Part shown: in pieces, positions 39,365-48,437 of the stretch
Layout of the letters: each line of letters starts with the position of its first letter
Numbering within the stretch: the stretch's first letter is position 1
NCBI RefSeq assembly: GCF_004362895.1
Contig: NZ_SNXI01000005.1
Location: 124,001 to 188,000 of the forward strand
DNA: 64,000 nt
DNA from: Idiomarina aquatica
GTDB lineage: Bacteria > Pseudomonadota > Gammaproteobacteria > Enterobacterales > Alteromonadaceae
Reading direction: 5' to 3'
The notes under the pieces: generated by a model
The model's database searches: none
Told to the model about the DNA's origin: nothing
What the model saw: the letters and a program-made list of their open reading frames with translations, nothing else
Translations under genes and position numbers: made by a program

Positions 39365-39804
39365 AGCTGTTTACTCATTATTAAGCGGTCTTCGTCCTTG
39401 CCAAGGTAGTCAGCAACTTCGTCAAGCACACTAAAGCCGGCTTTTTGATACAGAGCTACCGCTTTGGTGTTAGTTGGCGCAACACTCAGTTCCATAGTCT
39501 CATAGCCCTCTTGTTTGGCAACGACCATACTGTGTTGCAACAGCGCTTTGCCCAGCCCCAGCTGTTGGAAGTCTGTTGCTACCAATAGTGACATCAGCAT
39601 CACGCGTTGTGGATCCAGTGGCACCATCATACTGTACCCCGACGCAACGTCATCGTTCTGCGATACCAAAAGCAACTGCGGCCACTGCCGATAAGCCTGG
39701 TAAAACAACAGTTCTGGATACCCTTCGGCACCATAAAGCTGCCGCTCATAAAGCGACAGCTTGTGCAGATCTGTAACCTCCGCCAACCGAATTAAACTGC
39801 TCAT
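39361..39804 (-). CDS. GNAT-family N-acetyltransferase
   Basis: The 147-residue protein has the acetyl-CoA-binding motif ([19 protein letters not shown]/RxxGxG type) and a C-terminal ALYQKAGF. The substrate is unknown. Its start overlaps the stop of the OmpA-like gene by four bases (ATGA), so the two are co-translated. Confidence 0.82.
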   Translation of the reverse strand: MSSLIRLAEVTDLHKLSLYERQLYGAEGYPELLFYQAYRQWPQLLLVSQNDDVASGYSMMVPLDPQRVMLMSLLVATDFQQLGLGKALLQHSMVVAKQEGYETMELSVAPTNTKAVALYQKAGFSVLDEVADYLGKDEDRLIMSKQL

Positions 39805-40430
39805 TGCTGAGTATTCGGAATGATTTTCAGCTCGACCCGACGGTTTTGCTCACGCCCACTGGCCGTATTGTTGTCAGCAATCGGCTGATTTTCGCCATAG
39901 CCATAGGTCGTTAAGCGGCGCTGATCGATACTATTACCGACCAGATAGTTGCGTACTGCCATAGCGCGATTTAGCGACAACTGTTGGTTGTAGGCCGCAT
40001 CACCCGTGCTATCGGTGTGACCCTCAACCATCATGGTGGTTTTTTCGTATTTTTTCAGCACTTTAGCTACGTCATCCAATACCGGATAAAAGTTCTGTGA
40101 AATACTGGCACTGTCCGTTGCAAAGGTAATATTACCGGGTAACTGCAGGCGTATATTGTCACCTTCGCGAATAACCTGTACGCCACTACCGGATAATTCG
40201 TCGCGGAACTCTTGCTCCTGCTTATCCATGTAGTTACCGATGGCGCTGCCGGCCAAGGCCCCTACTGCAGCACCCCATACATAGCGGCTTTTATCATGGT
40301 CGCCAGTACCCTTACCAAGTAACGCACCGGCTACCGCACCAATTGCCGCACCTTTTTGAGTATTGTTCATGTTGGCACAACCGGCAACAACAAACGACGA
40401 TAATGCAGTTACTAAAATCAGTTTTTTCAT
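39801..40430 (-). CDS. OmpA-family lipoprotein, YiaD-like
   Basis: The 209-residue protein has a lipobox (VVAGCAN) and a glycine-zipper segment (KGAAIGAVAGALLGKG; AAVGALAGSAIGNYM). A C-terminal OmpA peptidoglycan-binding domain carries EGHTDSTGDAAYNQQLSLNRA and NRRVEL. It probably links the outer membrane to peptidoglycan. Confidence 0.9.
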   Translation of the reverse strand: MKKLILVTALSSFVVAGCANMNNTQKGAAIGAVAGALLGKGTGDHDKSRYVWGAAVGALAGSAIGNYMDKQEQEFRDELSGSGVQVIREGDNIRLQLPGNITFATDSASISQNFYPVLDDVAKVLKKYEKTTMMVEGHTDSTGDAAYNQQLSLNRAMAVRNYLVGNSIDQRRLTTYGYGENQPIADNNTASGREQNRRVELKIIPNTQQ

Positions 40431-40546
40431 TGCGACACTTCCCTCTTGCCTAAACTGATAATCACTTTAGCATAATCAAAAATTTTCGCTGTAATGGTTT
40501 ACAGCATCTTTACAGATATTAAATTTTAGTCGTTGTCACGCGCTAC

Positions 40547-41809
40547 TTAGCGACTCATTAGGTCCGCTTGCAGATCCCAGTCAATCTCTTTACCCATGTC
40601 ATTAACAGGCACATCGCCGGAGACTGCAAATTTGCGTGGCATTTCAGCATCATCAAGCTTTTCTGCAAGCCACGACTGCACCTGGGCGATCAATGCTTCC
40701 GTCGGCATATTCAACGCTTGTTGCTCAGCCACAATTAGCGCTTTTAAACCGCTGTCACTGTCACTTTCGATTAATCGAACCCGCGCCTCTTTAATACTCG
40801 GATGCTCTGCCATCAGCGCAGCGATGCGCTTAGGGTAAACGTTATAGCCGTTAACTTGTACGGCATGGTCCTTGCGCGCTAGCGGTTTAAAATGACGCTC
40901 GTCACGCCATTCAAGGTCATCCGGAACTGCAACGCTGTCATTGGTCGAAATATCGACGACATGCTCCAGATCACGGCGCTGCCAACGTGGCAATAATTCA
41001 TACCAACCGTCGCGCATAATGCGCACGCCCAAGCCCGACGTCTCGCTACTGCCATAGACTTCGATTATTTGACTCAAGCCCTGCTGGTGTAACTGTTGTA
41101 AAACATCTGACGCCACCGGCCCGCTGGAACAAACCGCATGTGCTTGTTGCGGGAAGCCCACATTGGCTTGTGCTAACTGTCGATACCAACCCGGGAAGCC
41201 AACTAAAAGGTCACCGTTAGCGAGTCGCTGACCCTGCGTTAACGTGAACGCCTTTAACCCTCTGATGACGGGTACACTCATCACTTCCGGTAATAACACA
41301 GAAAAGATAAAGCCATAGATATGGTGAGGGGGAACGGCACTTATAACACGCTTTATCTGTGCATCGTTGTCACCTAAGTTATCACCTAAATAGCTCGCAA
41401 AATATTCAGCTTCACGGTAAAGGTCATCCCAGCGCTGGCTACATTTCTTAGGCTGTCCGCTCGAACCTGACGACGAGAAGGTAATATCCTTGCTGCCCTG
41501 CTCTCTGCTGGTCTGTACCACCTCAGCCCACTCGCCCAAACTAGACACACGGAGCAAGTAATCTTCCAAACCAGTACTATCCAGCTGAAAAAAGTCAACC
41601 ACGCGACTGGCAATCGACATCCACTCAAATGAGTCTACTTTAACTTCGTTATCATTGCCCTGAGCACGCGACGCGGTAGTGATAATCGTATCTGACTTCC
41701 ACTGACGCCCCTTCCAGAGCTGGCTGTCTTTTTTACGGATCTTTGCCAGTTCATCGGCCGTCAGCGCGCCGATGATGGCAATAATTGAAGCCTGCGATAA
41801 GGTACTCAT
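40547..41809 (-). CDS. AMP-dependent ligase for the PYP chromophore (p-coumarate:CoA ligase-like)
   Basis: The 420-residue ANL-family enzyme has the P-loop FSSSGSSGQPKK, VYGSSETSG, and a C-terminal NDMGKE with the catalytic Lys. It is shorter than usual CoA ligases (about 500-550). Its ATG overlaps the PYP stop by one base (TAATG), the arrangement known for pyp-pcl pairs. The ligase activates p-coumaric acid so that it can be attached to Cys69 of PYP. A tyrosine ammonia-lyase gene to make p-coumarate is not in the window. Confidence 0.85.
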   Translation of the reverse strand: MSTLSQASIIAIIGALTADELAKIRKKDSQLWKGRQWKSDTIITTASRAQGNDNEVKVDSFEWMSIASRVVDFFQLDSTGLEDYLLRVSSLGEWAEVVQTSREQGSKDITFSSSGSSGQPKKCSQRWDDLYREAEYFASYLGDNLGDNDAQIKRVISAVPPHHIYGFIFSVLLPEVMSVPVIRGLKAFTLTQGQRLANGDLLVGFPGWYRQLAQANVGFPQQAHAVCSSGPVASDVLQQLHQQGLSQIIEVYGSSETSGLGVRIMRDGWYELLPRWQRRDLEHVVDISTNDSVAVPDDLEWRDERHFKPLARKDHAVQVNGYNVYPKRIAALMAEHPSIKEARVRLIESDSDSGLKALIVAEQQALNMPTEALIAQVQSWLAEKLDDAEMPRKFAVSGDVPVNDMGKEIDWDLQADLMSR

Positions 41810-42186
41810 TACAGACGCTTAACAAAAACCCAGTAGCTATCGCCTGACAAGGCTTTCTTCATGTGTACTTTCACTTTAGTCGGCTTCATTTCATAATCGA
41901 AGGTGTATTCGAACATGGTGTTTAAGTCACCGTTCTTAACACCCTCATCAAACTTACCTTTAAACTCTTTACTGTTCGTACACGGCGCTACGTCAGTAAA
42001 AAAGTTCTTGCCCACTACCGCTGATGGATCACGGCCGGTGATATCACCTTCGGCAGCGTTGTACTGAATAATCTTGCCGTTGCCATCCAGTTGAATAGCG
42101 CCAAATGCAACGTCATCTAACTGACCGTTATCCATCGACGCTAGTTTATTTTCGATATCGTTAGATCCAAACTGCACGATTTCCAT
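41809..42186 (-). CDS. pyp: Photoactive yellow protein
   Basis: At 125 residues it has exactly the length of Halorhodospira halophila PYP, and the key residues fall at the same numbers. These are Tyr42, Glu46, Thr50 and Arg52 in the chromophore pocket, Cys69 (VAPCTN) as chromophore attachment site, and Met100. It is a PAS-fold blue-light receptor using thioester-linked p-coumaric acid. AGGAG precedes the ATG. It lies 76 bases downstream of a DUF502 gene and is coupled to the chromophore ligase. The output partner is unknown. Confidence 0.97.
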   Translation of the reverse strand: MEIVQFGSNDIENKLASMDNGQLDDVAFGAIQLDGNGKIIQYNAAEGDITGRDPSAVVGKNFFTDVAPCTNSKEFKGKFDEGVKNGDLNTMFEYTFDYEMKPTKVKVHMKKALSGDSYWVFVKRL

Positions 42187-42262
42187 TCAATTCTCCTAAT
42201 TTTGCGAATGCTCACCTTCTTTTAGAAGAACGGTTGCCATTTAGATCAGCGGTTAAAGGAAA

Positions 42263-42868
42263 TTAGTTTGATTTATGATCGCGATTTTTGCCTAACCCGG
42301 CACTAATTGTCATTTGCAGCGCGTCCGCAGGCTTAAGATCGATAGATTCGACGCAATTTTTCGGCACCATAATCATATAGCCACCCACGTTGTAACTCAT
42401 CGGTAAAAATACCGCGACTTGATCATCGTTGAGCATCTTCGAGAGGCGGTCATCGTCGTCACCACTTTTTTTCGTCACAATGCCAATGAGACGAGTTTCA
42501 CTGTTCGGCAATGTCACCAACACCACCGACTCTTCAGCAAAATCTTTACCCGACATCATCTCAAAGACATCGTTAACGGTGCCGTATAGACTACGCAGCA
42601 AAGGCAACTTGTTCATCAACATACCAGGCAGTTGCCATACCCAGTTCATAAAACGCCAACGGGTACTAAAACCGATTAATACGGTTAACACCAAAAAACT
42701 GATAAATGCCAGTCCCGGAAAGTAATAGGTCTCGCCCAGTACCGCCTTCCAAATAGGCGATAGCCAGGTTTCTATTGTTACCAATAGCCACTGCACCAGG
42801 TAAACGGTGACAATAATCGGCAACAGAATCGCAAGTCCTTTTAATAACGACTGAATAATAATTTTCAT
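42263..42868 (-). CDS. DUF502 family membrane protein
   Basis: Started at the ATG at 42868 it has 201 residues, with two transmembrane helices (about 7-30 and 50-70). A conserved soluble part has PLLRSLYGTVNDVFEMM and VFLPMSYNVGGYMIMVP, the DUF502 pattern. The function is unknown; plant homologues (COV) affect vascular patterning. It could share a transcript with pyp. Confidence 0.78.
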   Translation of the reverse strand: MKIIIQSLLKGLAILLPIIVTVYLVQWLLVTIETWLSPIWKAVLGETYYFPGLAFISFLVLTVLIGFSTRWRFMNWVWQLPGMLMNKLPLLRSLYGTVNDVFEMMSGKDFAEESVVLVTLPNSETRLIGIVTKKSGDDDDRLSKMLNDDQVAVFLPMSYNVGGYMIMVPKNCVESIDLKPADALQMTISAGLGKNRDHKSN

Positions 42869-42945
42869 GGCAATGAGTCCGTCCTCTGACGAGTTGCTGT
42901 TACTATAAACCTTGGTAAACGCTATCACTGAAACCACGGATTTGC

Positions 42946-43383
42946 ATGGAATTTACTGATACCTTGTTATCATTTGGCTATTTAGGTCTGTTTTTATCGG
43001 CCTTTATTGCTGCCACTTTGTTGCCGATGGGCTCAGAAGCGGTACTGTTGACGCTGGCTTACCAGGGCGGCGAGCCATTAAGCTTGCTAGCCGTTGCCAC
43101 TACCGGTAATGTACTGGGTTCCTGTGTTAATTACGCTATCGGGCGCTGGGCTCATCATCGACTGGTTAACTCCCCTGCAGATAAGAGCCAGCAACGGTTA
43201 AAGCAAGCCGAGAAGGTTTTCAATCGTTTTGGCTGGTGGTCATTACTTTTTGCCTGGCTGCCCATTATCGGTGATCCACTGACCTTGGTGGCGGGCGTAT
43301 TAAGAACACCAGTCAGTTTATTTATCGTGCTGGTAACACTAGGTAAATTCGCTCGTTATGCGGTTGTTTTAAGCTTGGTGTAA
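42946..43383 (+). CDS. yqaA: YqaA/DedA-like membrane protein (SNARE-associated family)
   Basis: The 145-residue integral membrane protein has FLSAFIAATLLPMGSEAVL, GNVLGSCVNYAIGRW and FNRFGWWSLLFAWLPIIGDPLTLVAG. These are the glycine/proline-rich re-entrant segments of the DedA/VTT superfamily in the short YqaA form. DedA proteins flip undecaprenyl phosphate or other lipids; YqaA itself is uncharacterised. Confidence 0.82.
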   Translation: MEFTDTLLSFGYLGLFLSAFIAATLLPMGSEAVLLTLAYQGGEPLSLLAVATTGNVLGSCVNYAIGRWAHHRLVNSPADKSQQRLKQAEKVFNRFGWWSLLFAWLPIIGDPLTLVAGVLRTPVSLFIVLVTLGKFARYAVVLSLV

Positions 43384-43412
43384 CCAAAACACATATTTTA
43401 GAGGACGTTGCT

Positions 43413-44339
43413 ATGAAAGCAGTCATTCTTGACGCCGACTCATTGGGTGAAGGCATTGATCTGTCGCCTCTCGAACAACAGGTTGATGAATTGGTATGTC
43501 ATCCACTAACCGCGCCGCACGAAGTTAACCAGCGCATAGCTGATGCAGATATCGTTATCACTAACAAAGTGGTGCTCAACGGCGATACGCTGCGCAATGC
43601 TAACCAAATTAAACTTATCTGCGTGCTCGCGACGGGGATGAATAACATCGATCGCGACACCGCCAACGAGCTCGGTATTGCAGTAAAGAATGTCGAAGCT
43701 TACGGAACTCCCAGCGTGGTTCAGCATACCTTGATGATGATGCTGTCATTGGCAACAAAAATGCCGGTTATGCAAAAACGTATGGCGGCGGGTGACTGGC
43801 AGCAGTCACCGTTATTTACCTTGCTGGATCCGCCGACCTATCAACTGGCCGGCAAGCATTTAGTTATTGTGGGCTCAGGCGAACTGGGACAAGCAGTAAA
43901 AAAACAAGCCGAAGCATTGGGTATGCGCGTGACCTTTACCGCTCGACCGGGTAAAACAGACGACTCGCGCCCAAGTTTTGACGCACTTTTGCCTGAAGCT
44001 GACGTTATTTCGTTTCATTGCCCGCTAACCGAGGACACAAAAGGCTTGCTTAACCGCAATAATATCAAGCATTGCCAGCCTCATACTTTAGTCATTAATA
44101 ATGCCCGGGGTGGCGTTGCTAACGAGCACGACGTACTGGAGGCATTACGGAAAGGCCAAATTGGCGGCTATGCAACGGATGTTCTTCCGCAAGAGCCGCC
44201 AAAAGACGGTCATCCGTTGCTAGATGCGTTAAATGAGCCCTTGAACCTCATTGTAACGCCGCATAACGCCTGGACCTCTCCGGAGGCACGACAACGCATT
44301 ATTGAATTAACGGCTGAAAATATCTCAGCGTTAAAATGA
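43413..44339 (+). CDS. D-2-hydroxyacid dehydrogenase
   Basis: The 308-residue protein has the NAD-binding motif GSGELGQAV. The catalytic residues are Arg in NNARGGV, Glu in PQEPP and His in TPHNAW. It resembles glycerate/hydroxypyruvate reductases (HprA) with the N-terminal segment ICVLATGMNNID. AGAGGACG precedes the ATG. It is 29 bases after yqaA and may be co-transcribed. Confidence 0.87.
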   Translation: MKAVILDADSLGEGIDLSPLEQQVDELVCHPLTAPHEVNQRIADADIVITNKVVLNGDTLRNANQIKLICVLATGMNNIDRDTANELGIAVKNVEAYGTPSVVQHTLMMMLSLATKMPVMQKRMAAGDWQQSPLFTLLDPPTYQLAGKHLVIVGSGELGQAVKKQAEALGMRVTFTARPGKTDDSRPSFDALLPEADVISFHCPLTEDTKGLLNRNNIKHCQPHTLVINNARGGVANEHDVLEALRKGQIGGYATDVLPQEPPKDGHPLLDALNEPLNLIVTPHNAWTSPEARQRIIELTAENISALK

Positions 44340-44362
44340 TAGCCTTCTTACTACTGATAACG

Positions 44363-44394
44363 GCTTAACTCGTGAAAAGTAACGCGAGTTAAGC
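44363..44394. terminator. Hairpin between the hydroxyacid dehydrogenase and cytochrome b561 genes
   Basis: GCTTAACTCG (44363-44372) and CGAGTTAAGC (44385-44394) form a perfect 10-bp stem around a 12-base loop. It lies between convergent genes and covers the b561 stop codon. Flanking T-runs are weak. Confidence 0.6.
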
Positions 44395-44883
44395 ACGTTG
44401 TTTATAGAAGTTGCGAACCCCGCCACCAATATGTAGTATCAATAGCAACGGCAGTATATAAGCACCCAACACCTTGTGCACTTCCTCTACCGGCTCATGA
44501 ATCCATTCGATAACTCTTAAGTCAAATGATACGGCAAACCAACCAAAAACTGACAGCGACTCATTTTCAGTAAATAAATACAGTGGTCCCGTTACAATTA
44601 ACACCAGCATTGTTAATAGCAGAGCGTAATGAAGATATCTGGCAACCTTTTCGGTGAGAGTGTGGGCCGGCTCAGGGAACCCCTGATACAGTCGTAATAC
44701 ACTGCGCCAGCCTATTAATAAGAAGGCAAAAAAGCCAACACCGATGTGGGTCGCTTCAGAAAAATGTTTTACCTCCCGAGAGTCGGCAAAAAACATCATA
44801 AACCCGAGTGTCAGCATGACAATAACAGCCATTGCGCCTAACCAGTGCATTGTGCGCGACAATGGCGAATAATGCCTATCCAT
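44389..44883 (-). CDS. Cytochrome b561 family protein
   Basis: The ATG at 44883 has AAGGAG upstream and gives 164 residues. Four transmembrane helices carry the b-heme histidines (RTMHWLGAM; HYALLLTML; LLILHIGGG). It is a CybB-like inner-membrane electron carrier, perhaps oxidising quinol or handling superoxide. It follows the sensor-kinase gene by 56 bases. A perfect PmrA-type box lies in that gap, so it can be driven separately by the adjacent two-component system. Confidence 0.85.
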   Translation of the reverse strand: MDRHYSPLSRTMHWLGAMAVIVMLTLGFMMFFADSREVKHFSEATHIGVGFFAFLLIGWRSVLRLYQGFPEPAHTLTEKVARYLHYALLLTMLVLIVTGPLYLFTENESLSVFGWFAVSFDLRVIEWIHEPVEEVHKVLGAYILPLLLILHIGGGVRNFYKQRA

Positions 44884-44927
44884 AATGTTACTCCTTCTAG
44901 TCATTGACTTCAGAGTAACAGGACAAT

Positions 44928-44944
44928 ATTAAGCCAACATTAAG
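44928..44944 (-). promoter_or_regulatory. PmrA/QseB-type box upstream of cytochrome b561
   Basis: On the minus strand the site reads CTTAAT-GTTGG-CTTAAT, an exact match to YTTAAK N5 YTTAAK with an 11-base period. It lies 45-61 bases before the b561 ATG and overlaps the end of the sensor-kinase gene. Confidence 0.72.
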
Positions 44945-46316
44945 GCTGTCTGGAGATTACAGGCTTTTCAACCGATGCTTGATCAACCTCAACTTTTGCA
45001 ACAAACCAATCGTCTTCAAGCGCAAGAGTCAACTTTAACCCTAACTGTTTGGCTAAATTACTGACAATACTCAGACCTAACCCAGCGCCTTCTTCCCTCA
45101 GCTGACCACCACGATAAAAACGCTCGGTCAGCCGCTTAGCGTCAACGTGGTGAGATTTTTCAATACGATTGCGTATGGTAAAAAGAGAGCCATCACAGTT
45201 AATGTCAATCGACGACTGAGGTGCTGCATATTTAATCGCATTATCAACAAGGTTACTGAATAACATCGTTAGATAACGCTCTTCTGAGCGCCATAAGACG
45301 GTGTCGGGAAGATTCACATCCATCACTAACCGCCGCAAATCAGCCCACTGGTAATAATCTGAAATAACCTGCCGAAGAATAGCGGCAGCATTAACCTGCT
45401 TCCAATGCTGCGGCGGTAGTTCCGTCTTGGAGAGTAAAAGTAGACTTTCGACCAGACTTACTAATCTATCCGTACTGGCTAACAGCGATTCCAGCTCTTC
45501 TTTTTGCTGCTGAGTTGAAGCTTTTTGCCACTGATTCTGCAACTGCGCTTTTAGGCCTGCCAGAGGGGTTCTGAGCTCATGCGCGGCATCTGCAGAAAAT
45601 TGTTTTTCCCGCAGGAATGTTTGCTCAATACGCGTCAGATAATGATTTAACGCGCCTTTCACCAACGACACTTCCTCAGTGTCATTCGACTCAACGAACG
45701 GCCTATAATCGTCTGAGCGCTTGCGCCTAAGTGCTTCTGCCAGCCTTCTGAAGCTGGCAAAGTTTTGGTTTATGGTCCACCAACCTAACCACAACATTAA
45801 TGGCAATAAAGTTAAGATAGGCACAACCATATCGGTCGTCAGGTCACCGCGTATTTCAGAACGAAATTCATCTTGCTGCAAAAGAAGAATGCGATAGTCT
45901 CTAGCCGGCGAACTCAAACCGAAGCTATGCCAAAGTTCACTATCTACCGTCTTAACTGAAAAGCCTTCTTTAAAAGGGATAACAGAGGGGTCCAACGAAC
46001 CTTCCGTTTGCATTATGCGCTTGCCGTTAATCGTCTCAATACGATAGGAGAGCTTGTCTTCGTATGAATGCGCATTGATACGACTAATGGTTATGTCACG
46101 CGCTACACTAGCTCCATCACTTGGCAATAATGCCAATAGGGTTTTTGCCTGCTGAACCATCTCTGCATCAAATAACTCATCAACCTCGTGACTTATTTCC
46201 GCGTAAATCCATCTGGCAGACACCGTTGCGCTTAACAAGTAAACCGCAGAGACAGCAACAAGGATTCGCCGGCGTATGGAGTTAAGTTTCGTTTTTACCC
46301 TACTCGTTAGCCACAT
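44940..46316 (-). CDS. Sensor histidine kinase, QseC/PmrB-like
   Basis: The ATG at 46316 overlaps the response-regulator stop by 10 bases and gives 458 residues. There are two transmembrane helices flanking a periplasmic domain of about 130 residues (2CSK_N-like, EISHEVDELFDAEM). A HAMP-like region follows, then the phospho-acceptor HELRTPLAG, an N-box (NLVDNAIKYA) and a G-box (GAGLGLSI). It phosphorylates the adjacent OmpR-type regulator. The signal is unknown; relatives sense metals, antimicrobial peptides or catecholamines. Confidence 0.9.
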   Translation of the reverse strand: MWLTSRVKTKLNSIRRRILVAVSAVYLLSATVSARWIYAEISHEVDELFDAEMVQQAKTLLALLPSDGASVARDITISRINAHSYEDKLSYRIETINGKRIMQTEGSLDPSVIPFKEGFSVKTVDSELWHSFGLSSPARDYRILLLQQDEFRSEIRGDLTTDMVVPILTLLPLMLWLGWWTINQNFASFRRLAEALRRKRSDDYRPFVESNDTEEVSLVKGALNHYLTRIEQTFLREKQFSADAAHELRTPLAGLKAQLQNQWQKASTQQQKEELESLLASTDRLVSLVESLLLLSKTELPPQHWKQVNAAAILRQVISDYYQWADLRRLVMDVNLPDTVLWRSEERYLTMLFSNLVDNAIKYAAPQSSIDINCDGSLFTIRNRIEKSHHVDAKRLTERFYRGGQLREEGAGLGLSIVSNLAKQLGLKLTLALEDDWFVAKVEVDQASVEKPVISRQP

Positions 46317-46969
46317 GCTAAACGATATCCTACGCCGCGAATGGTCTGAATCCATTCTTTATTGCCTAGTTTCTTTCGTAGGTTGTGGACATGCACTTCC
46401 AGAGCGTTGCTCTCTAACTGTTGTTCGTTACGAAACACAACCTGCTCTAATTTATCACGACTATGCACGCGCTCAGGTGACGCCATCAATGCGCGTAATA
46501 GCTCAAACTCCCGTCGGGATAAATTAACCGGTTGCTCTTGTGCCCATACCTGAAAGTTTGACTCATCAACGCGGATAGGTCCGACAACTAATTCCGGGGT
46601 AGCATAGCCTCGTTGGCGTCGCACCAGTGCGCGCAAACGTGCCCCGAGTTCATTCATATCGAAGGGTTTGACCATATAATCATCCGCGCCGAGATCTAAC
46701 AGTTTGACGATCTCCGAACTGTCATCACGGGCAGTCAGCACTAATATCGGCATCACTTGCCCCTTTTTACGCAGTGCCGACAGCACCCGACTACCATCTA
46801 AGTCCGGTAGCCCTAAATCCAGAACCGCCACGTCATAAGGTATGCGCTGGCTCTCACTAATAGCGGCAGCACCGGTTCGTACCCATTGCACTGAAAATTG
46901 CCGTTCAGACAAGCCGATTTCAACGGCCTGTCCCAACATGGCATCGTCCTCTACCAACAATAAGTCCAT
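46307..46969 (-). CDS. OmpR-family response regulator, PmrA/QseB-like
   Basis: The 220-residue protein has a receiver domain with phospho-Asp51 (VLDLGLPDLDG) and the usual acidic pair at 8-9 and Lys in MVKPFD. A winged-helix domain (about 125-218) ends in TIRGVGYRL. Three matching binding-box sites occur within 7 kb. It is cotranscribed after the TPR gene (15-base gap) and before the kinase. Confidence 0.93.
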   Translation of the reverse strand: MDLLLVEDDAMLGQAVEIGLSERQFSVQWVRTGAAAISESQRIPYDVAVLDLGLPDLDGSRVLSALRKKGQVMPILVLTARDDSSEIVKLLDLGADDYMVKPFDMNELGARLRALVRRQRGYATPELVVGPIRVDESNFQVWAQEQPVNLSRREFELLRALMASPERVHSRDKLEQVVFRNEQQLESNALEVHVHNLRKKLGNKEWIQTIRGVGYRLACG

Positions 46970-46984
46970 GCACTATCCTTGCTA

Positions 46985-47644
46985 TTATTTTTCGCCTTTA
47001 ATTCGCACCAACAGCTGTTTAATTTCCTCTCGCCGAAACTCGTCCGCGAGCGGTCTCTCAGGTCTCGGTGCTGCTGCGAGTGCTTTATTAGCATAATTTT
47101 CAGCTTTTATATAATCGCCCTGTTCGAACCAATAATCGGCGTAAAAGTAATTCGGGTCAATGCCATCCGGATTTATTGTTAAGGCTTGTTCTAACAGTTC
47201 CTGCGCTTTGTCCTCATCGCCAAACCCAAACGGCCATCCCGGTACCTTATAATACAGCGTGCCCAGCGACGCGTAGGCCGAACCGTCCAGTGCAGTAGGT
47301 TCTAAATCAAGGGCTTTCTGCAGCGATTTACGCGACTCTTTTGCGAGACTCAATGCGCCTAAGCCACCTTTAGCCCCGGCATACGTACTTTTTATAATAC
47401 CCAGCCAAATATGTGCAGGCGCTGAATTGGGCTCCTGTGTTACCCATTGCTGGGCATCAGCAACTAATTGCTCGAACGCTTTTTCCTGAGCATCGTCTTT
47501 TAGTTCATAATTGACCGTTGCCCAGCGTTGTTGCAGGTCATGCAACCGTTGCTGACTGTTGTCACTAAGATCCAACGCGGTAGAAGATACCGGCAAGCTT
47601 AAGAAGCCGGCAACGACCAGGGCAGTAAAGTTAATTTTTTTCAT
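46985..47644 (-). CDS. Periplasmic TPR-repeat protein
   Basis: The 219-residue protein has a signal peptide (cleavage near STALD). TPR-like helical pairs include APAHIWLGIIKSTYAG, ASLGTLYYKVPGWPFGF and YFYADYWFEQGDYIKAENYANKAL. It should act as a periplasmic scaffold. Its ATG overlaps the SDR stop by 14 bases, and it stands between the enzyme genes and the two-component genes of the same operon. Confidence 0.8.
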   Translation of the reverse strand: MKKINFTALVVAGFLSLPVSSTALDLSDNSQQRLHDLQQRWATVNYELKDDAQEKAFEQLVADAQQWVTQEPNSAPAHIWLGIIKSTYAGAKGGLGALSLAKESRKSLQKALDLEPTALDGSAYASLGTLYYKVPGWPFGFGDEDKAQELLEQALTINPDGIDPNYFYADYWFEQGDYIKAENYANKALAAAPRPERPLADEFRREEIKQLLVRIKGEK

Positions 47645-48437
47645 GACGGTATTCCTCGATGAGTTGATACAACATATTTCGTGTTTTGCCTAAACTGCGA
47701 CTCACTTGTTCCGGCCATAGCCCGTTTAAACGCACCAATAACCGCTCCGGCCAACCGAGAGTTTGCAGTAACTGTTGTCGCTCAATTTGTTTAACTAATT
47801 GCTGCGCAACCTGTTGCGGCTGATCTTGTGGTGTATTAAGACGCTGATTTAAGCGATTTAGTACGCCGTGATTAAGCGACGTTTTGATAGCTCGTGGCGC
47901 TGCATACATGACGCGTACGTCAGATGGTTTTAATTCGCGTTGCAGGGCTTGCGTAAAACCACGCAAACCAAACTTACTAGCGCAATACAACGCTTGCCCC
48001 GGAAAACCTATAGCACCGAATACCGAGCCCACGTTTAATGCCCAGCCCTGCTCATTACTAAGCAACGGTAACAGCTGATGGGTCAGCGCCACGGGCGCGG
48101 TTAAATTGGTACTAATAACTAGCTCGATATCCTCTGCAGACGCATCCCGGAATAATCCCTCATGCGTTACTGCAGCATTATTAATAAGCCCGGTCAGAGG
48201 GCGCGCCTGTTGCTGTATGAACTGGTATAGCCGCTGCCGTTCGCCGTGTGCGGTTATGTCAGCAACAAAGGGAGTCTGTTGCAGCCGGGATGCCAATGCC
48301 TCTAGCTTTTCCGCAGACCGCCCCACCAAAATTAAGCGCGCCCCCTTCTTGCCAAGCGCTTCTGCCAGCGCTTCGCCCAGCCCTCCGGAGGCCCCCGTTA
48401 ACACGATCGTTTGCCGGGACCAGTCGATGGTTTTCAT
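47631..48437 (-). CDS. Short-chain dehydrogenase/reductase
   Basis: The 268-residue classical SDR has TGASGGLG as nucleotide motif, NNAA, and the catalytic YCASK. It has a basic C-terminal extension (EEYRHEKN), similar to membrane-associated fatty-acyl or ketone reductases. Its start overlaps the diiron-oxidase gene stop by four bases (ATGA). It probably reduces or oxidises the product of the preceding enzymes. Confidence 0.87.
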   Translation of the reverse strand: MKTIDWSRQTIVLTGASGGLGEALAEALGKKGARLILVGRSAEKLEALASRLQQTPFVADITAHGERQRLYQFIQQQARPLTGLINNAAVTHEGLFRDASAEDIELVISTNLTAPVALTHQLLPLLSNEQGWALNVGSVFGAIGFPGQALYCASKFGLRGFTQALQRELKPSDVRVMYAAPRAIKTSLNHGVLNRLNQRLNTPQDQPQQVAQQLVKQIERQQLLQTLGWPERLLVRLNGLWPEQVSRSLGKTRNMLYQLIEEYRHEKN

